A stretch of DNA of 64,000 nucleotides from Viscum album (Eukaryota; Streptophyta; Magnoliopsida; Santalales; Viscaceae): NCBI GenBank assembly GCA_963277665.1, contig OY728157.1, forward strand, positions 363,768,067 to 363,832,066, in the 5' to 3' direction. The notes under the pieces were generated by a model. The model had not been told where the DNA came from and did no database searches. It saw only the letters and a list, made by a program, of their open reading frames with translations. The position numbers and the translations under genes are program-made. Positions within the stretch are counted from its first letter, which is position 1. Each line of letters starts with the position of its first letter. This document shows, piece by piece, positions 23,060 to 34,402 of the stretch.

Positions 23060-24719
23060 CTGAAGATGTGTCTTCTACTGATGGGTGTTCAGCAAGGAAA
23101 TCATCCAGAGTGTGCCCCTTTATTGCCTTTTGAGACATATATTGAATATCAAAATGTTTCAAAATAACTGCCCACCTTACCAGACGTCCTGTAAGCATTG
23201 GACGACTAAGGATGAATTTGAGAGGGTTACTACGAGACACCAATTGGATCTTGTGGTGTTGTAGGTAGTGTCTCAACTTCTTAACATAAAATATTAATGC
23301 TAGGCAGCACTTCTCAATATTTGAATATCGGGTTTCTACTTCAAGCATAGTTCGACTGAGATAGTAAAGGCTGTTTTCATTCCCAGTATCATTCTTCTGA
23401 GCAATAAAGGCACCCAATGATTTCTCTAAATCTGTCACATATAGGATAAGTGGCCTTCCTTCAACAGTTGGAATTAACACTGGTGGACTCAATAGATACT
23501 TCTTGATAATATAGAATGCTTCTTGACATTCTTCAGTACACTTGTAAGTGACTCTCTTCTTCATCAATTTGGTGAAGGGTAAACTTTTTCCTGCCAAATT
23601 GGCGATGAAATTCCGAATATAGGATAAGTTTCCTTGAAGTCCTCTTAATTATTTTAAATTTAGAGGAGGTTAAATACCAAGGATTGAATTTTTCTTCTCA
23701 GGATCGACTTTGATACCACGATGGCATACAACAAAGCCGAGAAATTTTCCTGAGGTTACCCCAAAAGCACATTTTAAGGGGTTCATCTTCAAATTATGTT
23801 GCCAAAGTTTATGGAATATGATTTCCAAATCATTAAAATGATTAGAACGTTGTTTGGATTTAACCACCAGATCGTCCACATAACATTCAAAAAACTTCCC
23901 TAAAAAGGGTTTGAAGATGCAATGCATGGCACGTTGATATGTTGCGCCTGCATTCTTTAGGCCAAAGGGCATTAACCGATAGAAAAACACACCTTGAGGG
24001 GCTCTGAAGGCTATAGATTCTTCATCTCCTAGAGCCATTTAGATTTGATTATATCCAGAATATTCATCCATGAAGGAAAGTGCTTCATAGCCAGCTATTT
24101 CACCAATTAAGAGTTCTGTAATCAGTACTGGAAAATCATCCTCAGGACAATGCCGATTAAGATCTCTAAAATCAATGAAAACTCTAATTTTCCCATTCTT
24201 CTTTTTCACTAGGACAATATTAGCCAACCACTTGGGATATTGAACTTATCTAATGAAGTTATCTTTGATGATCTTATCCACTTCAGCTTCAATTTTGGAA
24301 GCATAAGTTGGGTGTGTTCTTCTAGCGGCTTGTTTGAATCCTTGATGTTCTTATGGAAAACCCAAACGATGAGTGGTAATATCAAGATTAAGCCCTGGAA
24401 TCTCTGTATAGTTCCAAGCAAATATATCTTGATTTTTCTTTAGAAAGGAAATATACATCTCTTGCTCATCAAGATTCATAGCCGCACTAATTAAAGTGGG
24501 GCGTGGATCTTCTTTTGTACCCAGATTTATTTCTATGAGTTCATCCACGGTGTTAGAGATACCCTCTTCAAATGCTAGAGGAGAATCCCTAAGATCTTCC
24601 TCTTCTTCTTCAACATGTGTTATTTTTTCGGTTTCTACTTGCATAGTAGATGATGAAGTAGAATTTTCATGATCAGAAGAGACGTTAAAATTTTCACATC
24701 TTGAAGAAGAAGCTTCCAT
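23060..24719 (-). pseudogene. pol: Inner unit 1 reverse transcriptase and RNase H, decayed
   Basis: The frame from 24719 starts with an acidic linker (THVEEEEEDLRDSPLAFEEG) and runs into RT: TTHRLGFP, YPKWLANIVLVKKKNGKIRVFIDFRDLNRHCPED, YEALSFMDEYSGYNQI, FRAPQGVFFYRLMPFGLKNAGATYQRAM, and the catalytic loop ECYVDDLVVKSK near 23870. RNase H (23597-23060) has KSLGAFIAQK, YYLSRTMLEVETRYSNIEK and HTLDDFLAEHP. The YVDD loop is intact, but stops interrupt the frame after GFP, FIR, NQI and LGI. Several stops sit where CAG, CAA, CGA or TGG would give the family residue, consistent with C-to-T decay. Confidence 0.85.
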
Positions 24720-24920
24720 TTCCGACCTGATTGATGATGAAGGGTCTTCTTTGGGAAATAAAGAGGAGATGATGGATTGAGAATCGACATCATAGTTTAC
24801 TTATGACATTGCTATAACTTGCTCTGGCCTAAATGGTGAAGTATAGACTTGCTGGATTTTAGCGGATGAAATGAAGACATCTCCATGTGATCTCTCATTA
24901 TTGCTTGGTGAATCACCAAT

Positions 24921-26090
24921 TTATCCCATGTTGACTGGCTTGACTACCGTAATTGACATTATGGAAGTTTCTATAAGAGTATTTTGATTTGGGTCTATCC
25001 CGTCAATTTGACTGATAGGAAACACATAATCTGTACTCACATGTGTAAATGGGTTTACTGGAATCTTTTCCAAACCATATGGATCATTAACTTTGGTAAT
25101 ATCCTTTGTTGTGGATTCCTCCTTTCCCTTCATGTGATAAAATTCCGCCTCAATGTATTGAGATTCACATGTATTGAATGGGGATTTATCACCATACAAT
25201 GTCCCAATTTGACCATCGAAACAATATTTGAGACATTGATGGTATAATGAAGGGATAGCCGCATGTTGATGTAGCGAGGGTCTACCAAGAAAGATGTTGA
25301 AGGCTGAGTCTTGATCAACAACCATGAAATCTAAATTGGATACAAGATCTCTAAACTGAGTTTTCAGTGTAATCTCACCCAGTGGTTCTTGTTCATTTTT
25401 ATCATACCCTTGTAACATCAAAGTAGAAGGAGATAAATTAGATTATGTGAGTCCCAATCGATGAAGTGTATGAATGGGGATGAGGTTGACTCCTGAACCA
25501 TTATCAATGAAAACTCTTCGGACATCTACACCATTGACCTTGCCAGATATGTACAAAGGTCTAATATGTCCATGCACGACATCATCTTCATCTTCATCAG
25601 TAAAAGATATCATTGCATGGAATTCTGCAGGATTATTCTCTACATTGTAGACTTCAGCTGTAACAATTTCAGTTTCAAATTCCTGAGGACTCGACAAAGC
25701 CTTGATGAGTGCCTCTCGAAGATCCTTTGATAAATTCAAAGTATCCAGAATTGATAACTTGGCTGGTATTTGGGCCAAGTGTTTCAATACATCATACTTT
25801 TGATCCAAAGATCTGCATTTCCCAATAGAAACATGTGGTTTTGCAGGTACCTTAGAAGTTGATGCTTTGGAAGTCGATGCATCTTGTACCGAGATAGGAG
25901 TTGGTAATACTCCTGGATTTGGAAGATTAGACCGATTAGGTCTATTTACTTGTTGAGACGAAGAAGGTGGAACCTTCAACCGATCTTCCAGAATAATTGT
26001 GTCAGGACTGAGTCTGCCTTGTGTGGAAGAACTTTCTTGTTCTTGTTGAGCTCGTTGAAGGGCTTTGCCACGAGTTTCTGTCGCATACAC
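24921..26090 (-). pseudogene. Inner unit 1 protease region
   Basis: Two adjacent frames. 26090-25443 begins METHIONINE-Tyr-Ala-Thr, has a proline/serine-rich linker, and ends with RPLYISGKVNG, RRVFIDNGSGVNLIP and HTLHRLGL. 25421-24921 continues with YDKNEQEPLGEITLKTQFRD, FMVVDQDSAFNIFLGRP and AAIPSLYHQCLKY. FIDNG is the Tat-type aspartic protease active site. One stop separates the two frames after HRLGLT. The enzyme would cleave Gag and Pol inside the particle. Confidence 0.8.
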
Positions 26091-26222
26091 AGTTCTAGAA
26101 GGGGTAGAATTGGAATAGTTGCCTATGAAAGATCCACGTCTTCCCCTGTATCCTGAGCCTCTGGGACTTCCTCTGATTCCTCTGTTTGATACAGGGAACT
26201 CGGGCTCATCAAAATCAAAACC

Positions 26223-28460
26223 TTAACTAGCATACGGATCTGTTAATTGAATCATATTAACATAACCGAAGATCAGCTCTTCATCTGATGAAGACTCTGC
26301 CTGATTAGCCAATTTAGGCTCTTCCGTTTGATGGGGCAGTGCCCGTTTCTTCGAAGTAGATGGCATAAAATCTTCCGGAGTCAAAGACAACTTGGGCTTT
26401 GACACATACTCATCTTCTTCTGATTGTTCCTCTTTCTTGGAATTATGTCATTTCTTTGAGTATTTTCCCTCCAATGAAGAGGGTTTTGCTGCGGAATTCA
26501 TGTCAGAAGACACAATTGGTTTCTTCAATTGTGTTCAAAAAATTGTCTGAGTTCGGTTGATCATTTTTCTAACCATCCAATCATCATATTTTTGTGCATT
26601 TATGTTCTTGAATTCTTGACACCCACCTTCCTCCTCTGGATCTATAGCAGTAACACATGCTACCTGAGCTGAAGAACCTTTTAGTTTGACTTTTCCCAAG
26701 TCGACCATTTTTTGCAGGAGGTCCTTGAAGACAAAACACTCCTGAATGGGATGCCCCAACATTTGATGAAATGGGAAATAGTTGGGACGGTCTTCATCTC
26801 CTTCCTTGTTTGGCCTCTTGGGCCTTGTAAATTTAACCAAATTATTTTCCAGATCCAAAATGAAATAACCAGGAACGTTTTCATTTCAGAAAGAGTAAAA
26901 TTTGCTCTTTAGATCCTCAAATTGTTTCCGTCTTTGATCTCTTTGATCATCTTGATGAAACGGCCTCTATTTCTGACACTCAGGAGGTGGATCCCTTCGA
27001 GAAGATGAAGGTTTTGAAGTAGAAACAGGTATAGGTGCTTGTTTAATCATAACTATAGCAGTCTCCACTTTACCCATTCTCCTTCCTGGAGCTGATGGAA
27101 TTACACGAGCTTTATCCTTAGTCTTTATAAGAGAGTCTTCAATCTGTTGAGCGATTGAAGTAAGGTCTCAAAACTCTCCTGTGTATTTCATAGGGATCAG
27201 TGGTGTGTGCAACTCATCACGTAAATTTTCCACACAGATTGGCAACAATTCCTTTTGAGGGAGTTCAAAGATTAGAGAATATGTTAATCCCTTCTAGCAA
27301 GTAATGAAATCTGATACCCTTTCATTCTCCCTTTGCTTACAGTTTTTAAGATCAAAAATTGTTGTCTTTGGAAATGTTGAGATGAACTAAAGAATGAATT
27401 TATGGTTAAGATCCTCCCATCCAGTAATTGACCGGGATTTCAAGTTTGTGTACCAGAAAAAAAAAGCAGGTCCTTGTAATGACAGTACAAAACACCTGAA
27501 CTTAACTGCTTCTTGTTGCTGAAGGGTTCCCATAATAGGATCGCAACGAGAAACAAAATGTGTTAAATGTTTCTCTGGGTCTCCCGAACCATTAAAGATT
27601 GGGAATGTGGTACTTGCAAAATTTTATGGGGGAGGAATTGCATCAACCCATTCAGGATAAGCTCTCTTTTCTGGCTGAAATTGAGCACGCTTTCCCTCTA
27701 TAGCTTCCAACTGAGCTGTTAATGACTCAATAGTAGTTATTAACTTTTTAGAAACATCTGGTTGAGCTTGGACCTGAGCCAGTGCAATAACTGGAGTTGG
27801 TACAGATGTGGCAGCTGGTACTGCAACCAATGGCAGCACTGCCGATTGTTGTCGCACTTGACCCGTAGGATTAGACCTGTGAGGGTGTACTGATAAAGGA
27901 GGATATTCTTGATCCATCTCAGTAGCCATAACAAATTATTTTGTCTGAATGACTCCAGCATGCTTAGAAGGAAGACTACCCTGAAGTAGTTCTGCATTCA
28001 TCCTCCTCAATTCCTTCATTTCTTCCTCTTATTGTGCAAATCTTTTCTCTAGTGAGAGTGATTGGCCTTCTCCAGAGGAAGGGTATGTAACCTGATTCTT
28101 TCCTTTCCCCTTATTGGACACCTTTCAGAGAGGGGGAAGTGGGTTACTTAAATAATTACCTAGGTTCTAAGTAATCCTTTGATTTCGTGTACGCACACCT
28201 TCTTCATTTGTGTCTGTGCATACAACTTCTTGAGCAGGAACCTCTTCATCTGATCCCTCTGAGTGAGCCTCATCTGGTGTATCAGCAACTATGGAATTGA
28301 TGACATTGATTGATGTATAATGCATTGAATACCTTCTATCGGAATTTCTATGATATTGTCTTCTTCCATGTCTTTGATGAGACATTACCTTTTGTTGATT
28401 CGATCCTTCAAGAACTTCTTGACGAACCGTAATTTGGAGGGAATCTCTTGATAATTTGGA
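26223..28460 (-). pseudogene. gag: Inner unit 1 gag, decayed
   Basis: The frame passes LSRDSLQITVRQEV near 28450, then the segment starting Met at 28385 (acidic tail DEAHSEGSDEEV), then a coiled-coil-like EEEMKELRRMNAELLQG near 28010. The 27929-27624 frame leads, after one stop, into the capsid: FNGSGDPEKHLTHFVSRCDP, GPAFFFWYTNLKSRSITGW. Nucleocapsid-side segments lie at 26858-26535 (FPFHQMLGHPIQECFVFKDL) and 26405-26223. I see no CCHC knuckle; the H-x-x-x-x-H/C spacing in the FPFHQ block is the nearest thing. Stops include TAG at 27387-27389 and TGA at 26535-26537. Confidence 0.8.
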
Positions 28461-28797
28461 TCTTCGTTCCTCTTGGGGATTATTCCCTAATCGAGGGAAG
28501 ATATACTTTATCTGGGGGATGGATTGAGGATTTGAAAAAGTCGTCAGTCTAGTGGACCGGGGCTGTTCCTGTTGTTCCCGCTCAACTCCTCAAATCCTAT
28601 ATGTTGATTCTGAGGGTTGGGTTAAAAGAGTCCCTAGTCTGGAAAGCTAGGGTGTCTCTTGACATGCTATGTCTAAGAATTTTTTAAATCTCTCTTGATC
28701 TTGCGGACCTTAGTCCGAAAATTAGCTGGATGCATCAATTGACATACACTTTTATCACCCAGCTCAAAAGACCACTGGATGATTTCTGAAACTTCTG

Positions 28798-31574
28798 TCA
28801 CTTGATGATGTGCTTTCTCCAAACAAGAGGCTTGTTCAATATTCTCGTTTTTCTGATGCAGGAGTAATTCAACAACTTGTTCACTGTATGCTTGATTTTG
28901 AGATGAACTAGTTGAATCCTATTCTTGGGAAAGATTTTGATTAAAAACAAAACCCATTGACTGTGGCCGGCCATAGGAAATAACATTGCATGAAACCATT
29001 TTCGGCGGGCTTTGCTGACTAGAGATCACAGTGAAATATAGTTCTCCATGAACACCACATCCCCTGATATGAATACCATATGGGGCATTGGAAATTAACT
29101 GGCGCAATCTTCTTAGTGTGCCAAGGCATGAACGCTGAAGGTCTCTCTGCTGTTTTTCAGCCTTCAGATATCGAGAAACTGAGAGAGATTCCAAATCAAT
29201 TTGGTGTTGTAACCCTTATATTATCTTGACATGATTTTAATATTCATCATAAGATAATATTTTCTTTTTCAACTGACAAATATTTTTCCATATGTTGAGA
29301 TGAATATCATGAATTCCATCTTCCGTTAACATTTCTGGAATGTCGTACTGAGAATCAGCCAAAGTCCAAAACATAAATTGCACTTCACCTTTCTCCAGTT
29401 GTTTTCTCATATTCAGTACTTCCTCTTTATCATTCAATGATGATTATTCTACCCGATTAGACCAGATCTGGTGCTTCCTTGCTGCTTCATCGGATTCAAC
29501 AAGATTCACTAATAAAACTAAAAGATGAACGACCCAGGGGAATTTCAGAGAATGACCAACACCCTAGGCTATCTTATAATTGATAAAGTGTTTCACCTGA
29601 TAGTGGTAAATCATCAGACATGACTGGCTTTACATTTGCAAGTTCCTCAAGATAAGAGGGCTTTCTCATCACTACATTGTCTGTTGGAGAATTTTCCAAG
29701 AAATGTGAATCAATACTACGGAGAGGACTTTCGTAGCTAAATTCATCATCATGGGGAGGATCACCATGGTGGGTTACAGCAAAAGATGAAACATTTTTCT
29801 CCTTGATCTTCTGGCCACACAGTGGGTTCTTGTGGCTCTCACTTGAAGATGAAACTTCGAGATAGACCGAATCGTCATGAAGCAAGCCTTCATGAGGAAG
29901 TATCTAATGCAGACCTTCGGAATTAATGTTCCCACTATTGGGAACTGAGAGAGTAGAATCTTGAGTTGCAAAAGATAATTTTCTGAGTGAATCAAGAACT
30001 CCAACATCGAGTAAGGCCTTATTACATATTGGCCCTTGATTTCTTGACTGTGTTGGGTGGGTATTCTATTTAGAAGCCTTCTTACTCTCTTTAGGAACAA
30101 TTTTTTGACGAAATTGGTCATTATGGGCAGGTGTATGTGCCTGCTCAGAAGAAATGATCAGGTTGGGCCGATTGTCTACACTCATATCAGTTGTATGTGC
30201 CTAACATGGTTGTCCGTATGATATGAGGGAGTACACCCCACAACCCTCTTGGACTGGAACAGATGTGTGTGTCTGTTCTGGAGTGAACTGTTAATGTGTC
30301 ACTCCACTGGTAGGGATAGATTTATGTGTATTTCCCTGAGATGCTGCTGAAGCTATTATAATATCCTGGAAGGCATCCAGAATATGAGCAGGGATTTGGT
30401 TCTGCTCATTTACCATTGACAGAATGTGCTTGGTGACTTCAGCGGCCGGAACGAGGATATACGTCCATTCCGTTCCTGGAGTAGGTTTATGTGCCTGCTT
30501 CTGTCCTCCTTTTCCGGTTAGTGAATTCTAACAGTACTCATGTGTAGGGGCAGAGAGTTGAGTCTGCAACCTATTTGTCGCTGGAGCTTTTTGACTGACT
30601 TCTCTGAATGCTACCAAACGAGACTGTTGGTAGGTTTGATCAATACTAGATGGTGTATGTGCCTGCTGATTGAACTCCGTCGAAAGTGGTTGACGGGCTT
30701 CCTTCAATACTGACAAACGAGGCTGATGGCAGGACTGATGAGTGTAAGCAGGTGTATGTGCCTGTTTACCAGTTGTCAACACATTGGGTTGATGGGCTCC
30801 ATCATATGTAGTCAGATGAGCCTACTGACTAGCTGATGATTTATAAACAGGTGTATGTTTCTGTCTATAGTACTCTGCCAGAATTACTTGGTGGGATTGG
30901 CGTGCTGCTTCCAGAAGAGTCTGATGGACAGTGAGATTAAAACGGATGGGTGTGTGTGCCCGCTCGTTGCTTTCCACCAAGTTAGGTTGGTGGACTTCTC
31001 CGGAAAAGGCAGAGATAAGAACCTACTCACTGTTAATCGTTTTTCACCTCTGGTGGTTCATCTTTCTTACTCGGGTTCGAGGAACCTGAGCCGAATGCCA
31101 GGAAACAACACCCTCATCATGTTGATGGTGCACTGTCGCACGAGTCTGGAGGCGATTGTTGGTGGGATCCCTTGGGAAGGACTCTTGTTTCCTTGAATTA
31201 AAGCCCTGAGGGACCTTCTCATTCACCTCCTCAGAATATGGGAGGGAATGGTTGTTACATTCTGGGGATAACGACCTGAAACAGTTGGATATGGTGGTTA
31301 GAACCGCCTGCTTCTTGATCACTGGTCGTCACTATCCGGATGACCATGGTGAGTTGTTCACTTGGATGGCTTGTCGAGCAGCCTCCAGAGTTGGAATAGT
31401 ACCATGTTGATGGTAATCCTTAACCAACGCATTCGATACCCAGCGTTGAAGACGCCGAGTAGGTGATGTCACCCTCAGAGCAGACGACGATCCAGCAGGA
31501 GTAGCAGCAAACGCCTTCATAGAAGAGGCATTCACAGCCGAGGTATTCACATGTGTGAATTTAAGAGAATCCAT
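28798..31574 (-). pseudogene. Inner unit 1 ORF1, upstream of gag, decayed
   Basis: The first Met after the primer-binding site is at 31574, about 207 bp inside the LTR. The N-terminal part runs MDSLKFTHVNTSAVNASS and then enters degenerate repeats (30120-30990). The central and C-terminal blocks at 29885-29574 and 29194-28919 are conserved in the outer element at 1065-1499 and 1959-2189. Frames are interrupted at 31332, 31044 and elsewhere. An upstream ORF of unknown function is a known feature of Ogre-type elements. I recognise no domain. Confidence 0.65.
30120..30990 (-). repeat. Degenerate tandem repeats in ORF1 encoding QAHTP motifs
   Basis: On the + strand GGTGTATGTGCCTG recurs near 30128, 30190, 30485, 30653, 30752 and 30849, with weaker copies between. 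On the coding strand these encode Q-A-H-T-P, followed by Q..Q..RL...EARQ-like text. Two well-preserved units are 99 bp (33 residues) apart. Confidence 0.65.
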
Positions 31575-31758
31575 TCTTGTAATGCATAAGATATTGGAAG
31601 AGAGTTCCTATTTGATATAACAGTCTTAATCAAGATAAGGTTGGCCACTACATCTTTTGGATAATCACATATGTTATTGATTGTTTTGTTGGCCCTCTCA
31701 TTGAGTTTAAATAGGGGTCTAACAAATAATTAAAACATCATTTTAACTTGGTTAAAGA

Positions 31759-31776
31759 TTCATGTCGGGTTCACCA
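31759..31776 (-). other. Putative primer-binding site
   Basis: Five bases inside LTR-B the - strand reads TGGTGAACCCGACATGAA, beginning TGG as a tRNA-CCA complement should. I could not match it confidently to a plant tRNA from memory. The site is deleted from the second unit. Confidence 0.6.
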
Positions 31777-31781
31777 TTTTT

Positions 31782-33858
31782 TGTTTCCTCTAGAATTGGG
31801 GATGACCATATTGGTTTAAGGTTCAAAAATTCCAAGCAGTTTCTAACTGTTTTGTTCATAGAACCGGAAACATCCGATGATTCCATATCTATTTGGACCT
31901 ACTTTCTAAAGGTAGGTGCTCCTTAGTTGTGCACTGATGAGACTTAGGAATTTGCATTGGTCGAGAGGATTGGAGGTTGGACTCACCACACCCTTTTGGG
32001 GGGAATTATTGTCTACTCCAGGACTCTCTTTATAGATTTAAGTTATATTCTTGAATCCTTATTAAATTACCAAGTATAAAGTGAGCTTTCCTTTAGATCT
32101 GACAATCAATGATTGATATGTAGGAAATTTAGAGAATCTTCTATATTTATTCGAAGTTCTTCATCGATAGAGAATCATCTGTATTTGTTAGAGATTCTTA
32201 GTCAATGGTATCCTTCAATACATTATATAAAAGTCTCTTGGTCATTATGATGACCATACTGGTTTTAAAGCCACTCGGTGGGGCACTTGAAGTTTATTTT
32301 CATTTAGAAGGACATAGATTATTTCAGAGTTGGGATCGTACCCACAGATGGGCTACCTATGTACCCTTTATTTAGAAAAGGAATCAGAACCCATGTAGTT
32401 TGAGTAAGAGAGTATTATTTTTATGTATGATTGATGGCTCAAAGAAATATGTCATAGTTACTTTTACACTCTAAGCTCACGTGAGTCATGCTCGGTGTGA
32501 GAAACAAGAGGTATTGGTGAAACTAGACAATTGTGCCATGAAAGATGCAATCATAGAAAATGGTGTGGGGCTTATGTATGTATGACTGCCCAAATAGATG
32601 AGGATTTAGATTTACTTCAGAGAAGAAACCTGGGAACAAGGTTCATAAAGGTATATGTACTTTATGGAGATTTGAATACTCTAACTTAGGGCTTACTCCT
32701 GAGGAAGATTCCCAAATTAGGAGTGGACTTATGATTGGGTTTTACTCATGAGAAATAATCCCAGATCAAAAATTAGATTAATACTGGTTAAGAGAAATTA
32801 AGACTAGGGATTACTCCTAAGTAGGAGGCCCATGTTAAAGAGATTTGAAGACTGGGGTTTACTCCTGAAGAGGAGGCCCAGTTTAAGGGAATTTTAGAAT
32901 TAAGGGACTTGGGGCTTAATCCTAAATAGGATTCCCACATTTGATACTGGGGCATACTTCTGAAAAGGAATCCTAGGTTAAGGATTCTCTCATCTTAAAT
33001 GATAAGGTTGAATGAATGAACTCTCTAACTTTAGTGATGAAATGATGTGTAAATCACTGGGTTTTGAGAGATGTTCAATAGAATTCCTTTTAGATAAGGA
33101 AGCCAACAAGGAAATCATACCATGAATGGATTTTGAGAGAAATCTAAAGACTTAATCTTAAAGAGGAGAGGTGGATAGGTGTAAGAGGGGTGAAATGGGC
33201 AGGAAGGGAACCCAAAAACAGAGGGGTGCGCAAGTCCAGCATGGGCGCGCAAGTCTTGGTCGCACAGGTATACCTACGCGACACATGGGTACTTGCGTAC
33301 CGCTCAACCCTTAAGATAGAACTTGGGTGAGTCTTGGCTCAAGCTTTTAGTATTATCCCTAAAGGCTTCTGGAAGAGGGGCGTGCAAGTTCTGTTGAAGG
33401 AGTAAGGTGTCGCGCAAGTGTGGCCATTTCCCCTAGGGGTTGTCCACTTAGGCGCGCAAGTGTTGATGAGTTTCAACACTTAGATCTTCCCCCTCCTCTT
33501 TAGATATTCTGTTCTAGGTAATAAATTACCTTATAAGTGTTCGGAAGCTTTGAGAAGAGACTAGGGCACCAGGAGCTCAAATCTGAATTTCTGGAACTTT
33601 TTTTTCTCCCAAATGGGGGGGCCCACAGGGGTATTTATAGGCTGGAGAAACCCTAGGCAAAATTTCAAATAAGGCACGCAAGTCACCTGAGCGACCAATT
33701 GGTGGCGTGCAAGTATACTTGCGTGACCCAAGTGCATTTGAATCTTGGTTCATTCCTTTGTCAATTTTTTATGTTTCCTTCAAAGCATGAATCACTTTGA
33801 GTTCAAGGTATTTCTATTTTCATTCCTTTAGACTCTGTGACGGAAAGGAGCGTCAACA
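31782..33858 (-). repeat. LTR-B (central LTR, shared by both units)
   Basis: 2077 bp, TG at 31782-31783 and ending CGTCAACA at 33858. It serves as 5' LTR of the complete unit (driving ORF1-gag-pol leftward from the TATA box at 33632-33639) and 3' LTR of the deleted unit. At sites where LTR-A and LTR-C differ, its left part mostly matches C and its right part mostly matches A. The change falls near 32700. Confidence 0.9.
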
Positions 33859-34083
33859 AAAGTCCCCCCTCAGAGTTGGATTCGAAAGAAACAAGAATGT
33901 GACTCTGAGGAAAAGAAGAAAATCAAAGGAAAGGCGGTGCACAAGTGTTGAACATGCAGAGGGCAGCGCGCAAGTGTTGAACACGCAGAGGGTGGCGAGC
34001 AAGTGTTGAATGCACAGAGGGCGGCACGCAAGTGTTGAGCATGTAGGCGTCGGCACGCAAGGATGCATCCTGGCCTATAAATA
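33859..34083 (+). promoter_or_regulatory. Second unit: polypurine tract, GCGCAAGT repeat array and PMD TATA box
   Basis: This copy of 13472-13696 has the C-tract at 33859-33871, the four-unit GCGCAAGTGTTGA array at about 33936-34065 and TATAAATA at 34076-34083. Several CpG sites of the array have become TpG or CpA. Confidence 0.7.
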
Positions 34084-34402
34084 TGCAGTCATTCTCATGC
34101 AAAGCCACCAGATCTTGAATTTCTTTCTCTCATCGCGCAAGTTGGTCTTGTCATGAAAGTTACTTGTTTTCTGCTATTTCACTACTATCGCACTGCTGTA
34201 GAGGTAATAGGACTTGCGCGGTGACACTTGCACGCCAAATACTTGCGCGACACAGGCATACTTGCGCGACACATCCAAACTTGCGTGCCAAAATTAGACT
34301 TGCGCGCCTTAATGCCTTTGACATTTTTTTGAATTTCTTCACAAATTTTATAAAAAATCAACCCATTTAAGAGTTAATTTATTCAAATTTTGTGCAGATT
34401 CA

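Noticed and set aside
22803..23597. An active autonomous element
   Set aside because: The 264-codon RNase H frame is open, but RT, integrase and gag all carry stops, so the copy cannot supply its own proteins.
24240..24443. Short + strand frame opposite RT (also 24984-25247, 25950-26156 and 26712-26912)
   Set aside because: Shadows of the - strand pol and gag frames, whose family motifs are clear.
31855..32000. Dating the insertion from LTR divergence
   Set aside because: Crossover and possible conversion among the three LTRs break the assumption of independent divergence, and I could not count differences exactly.
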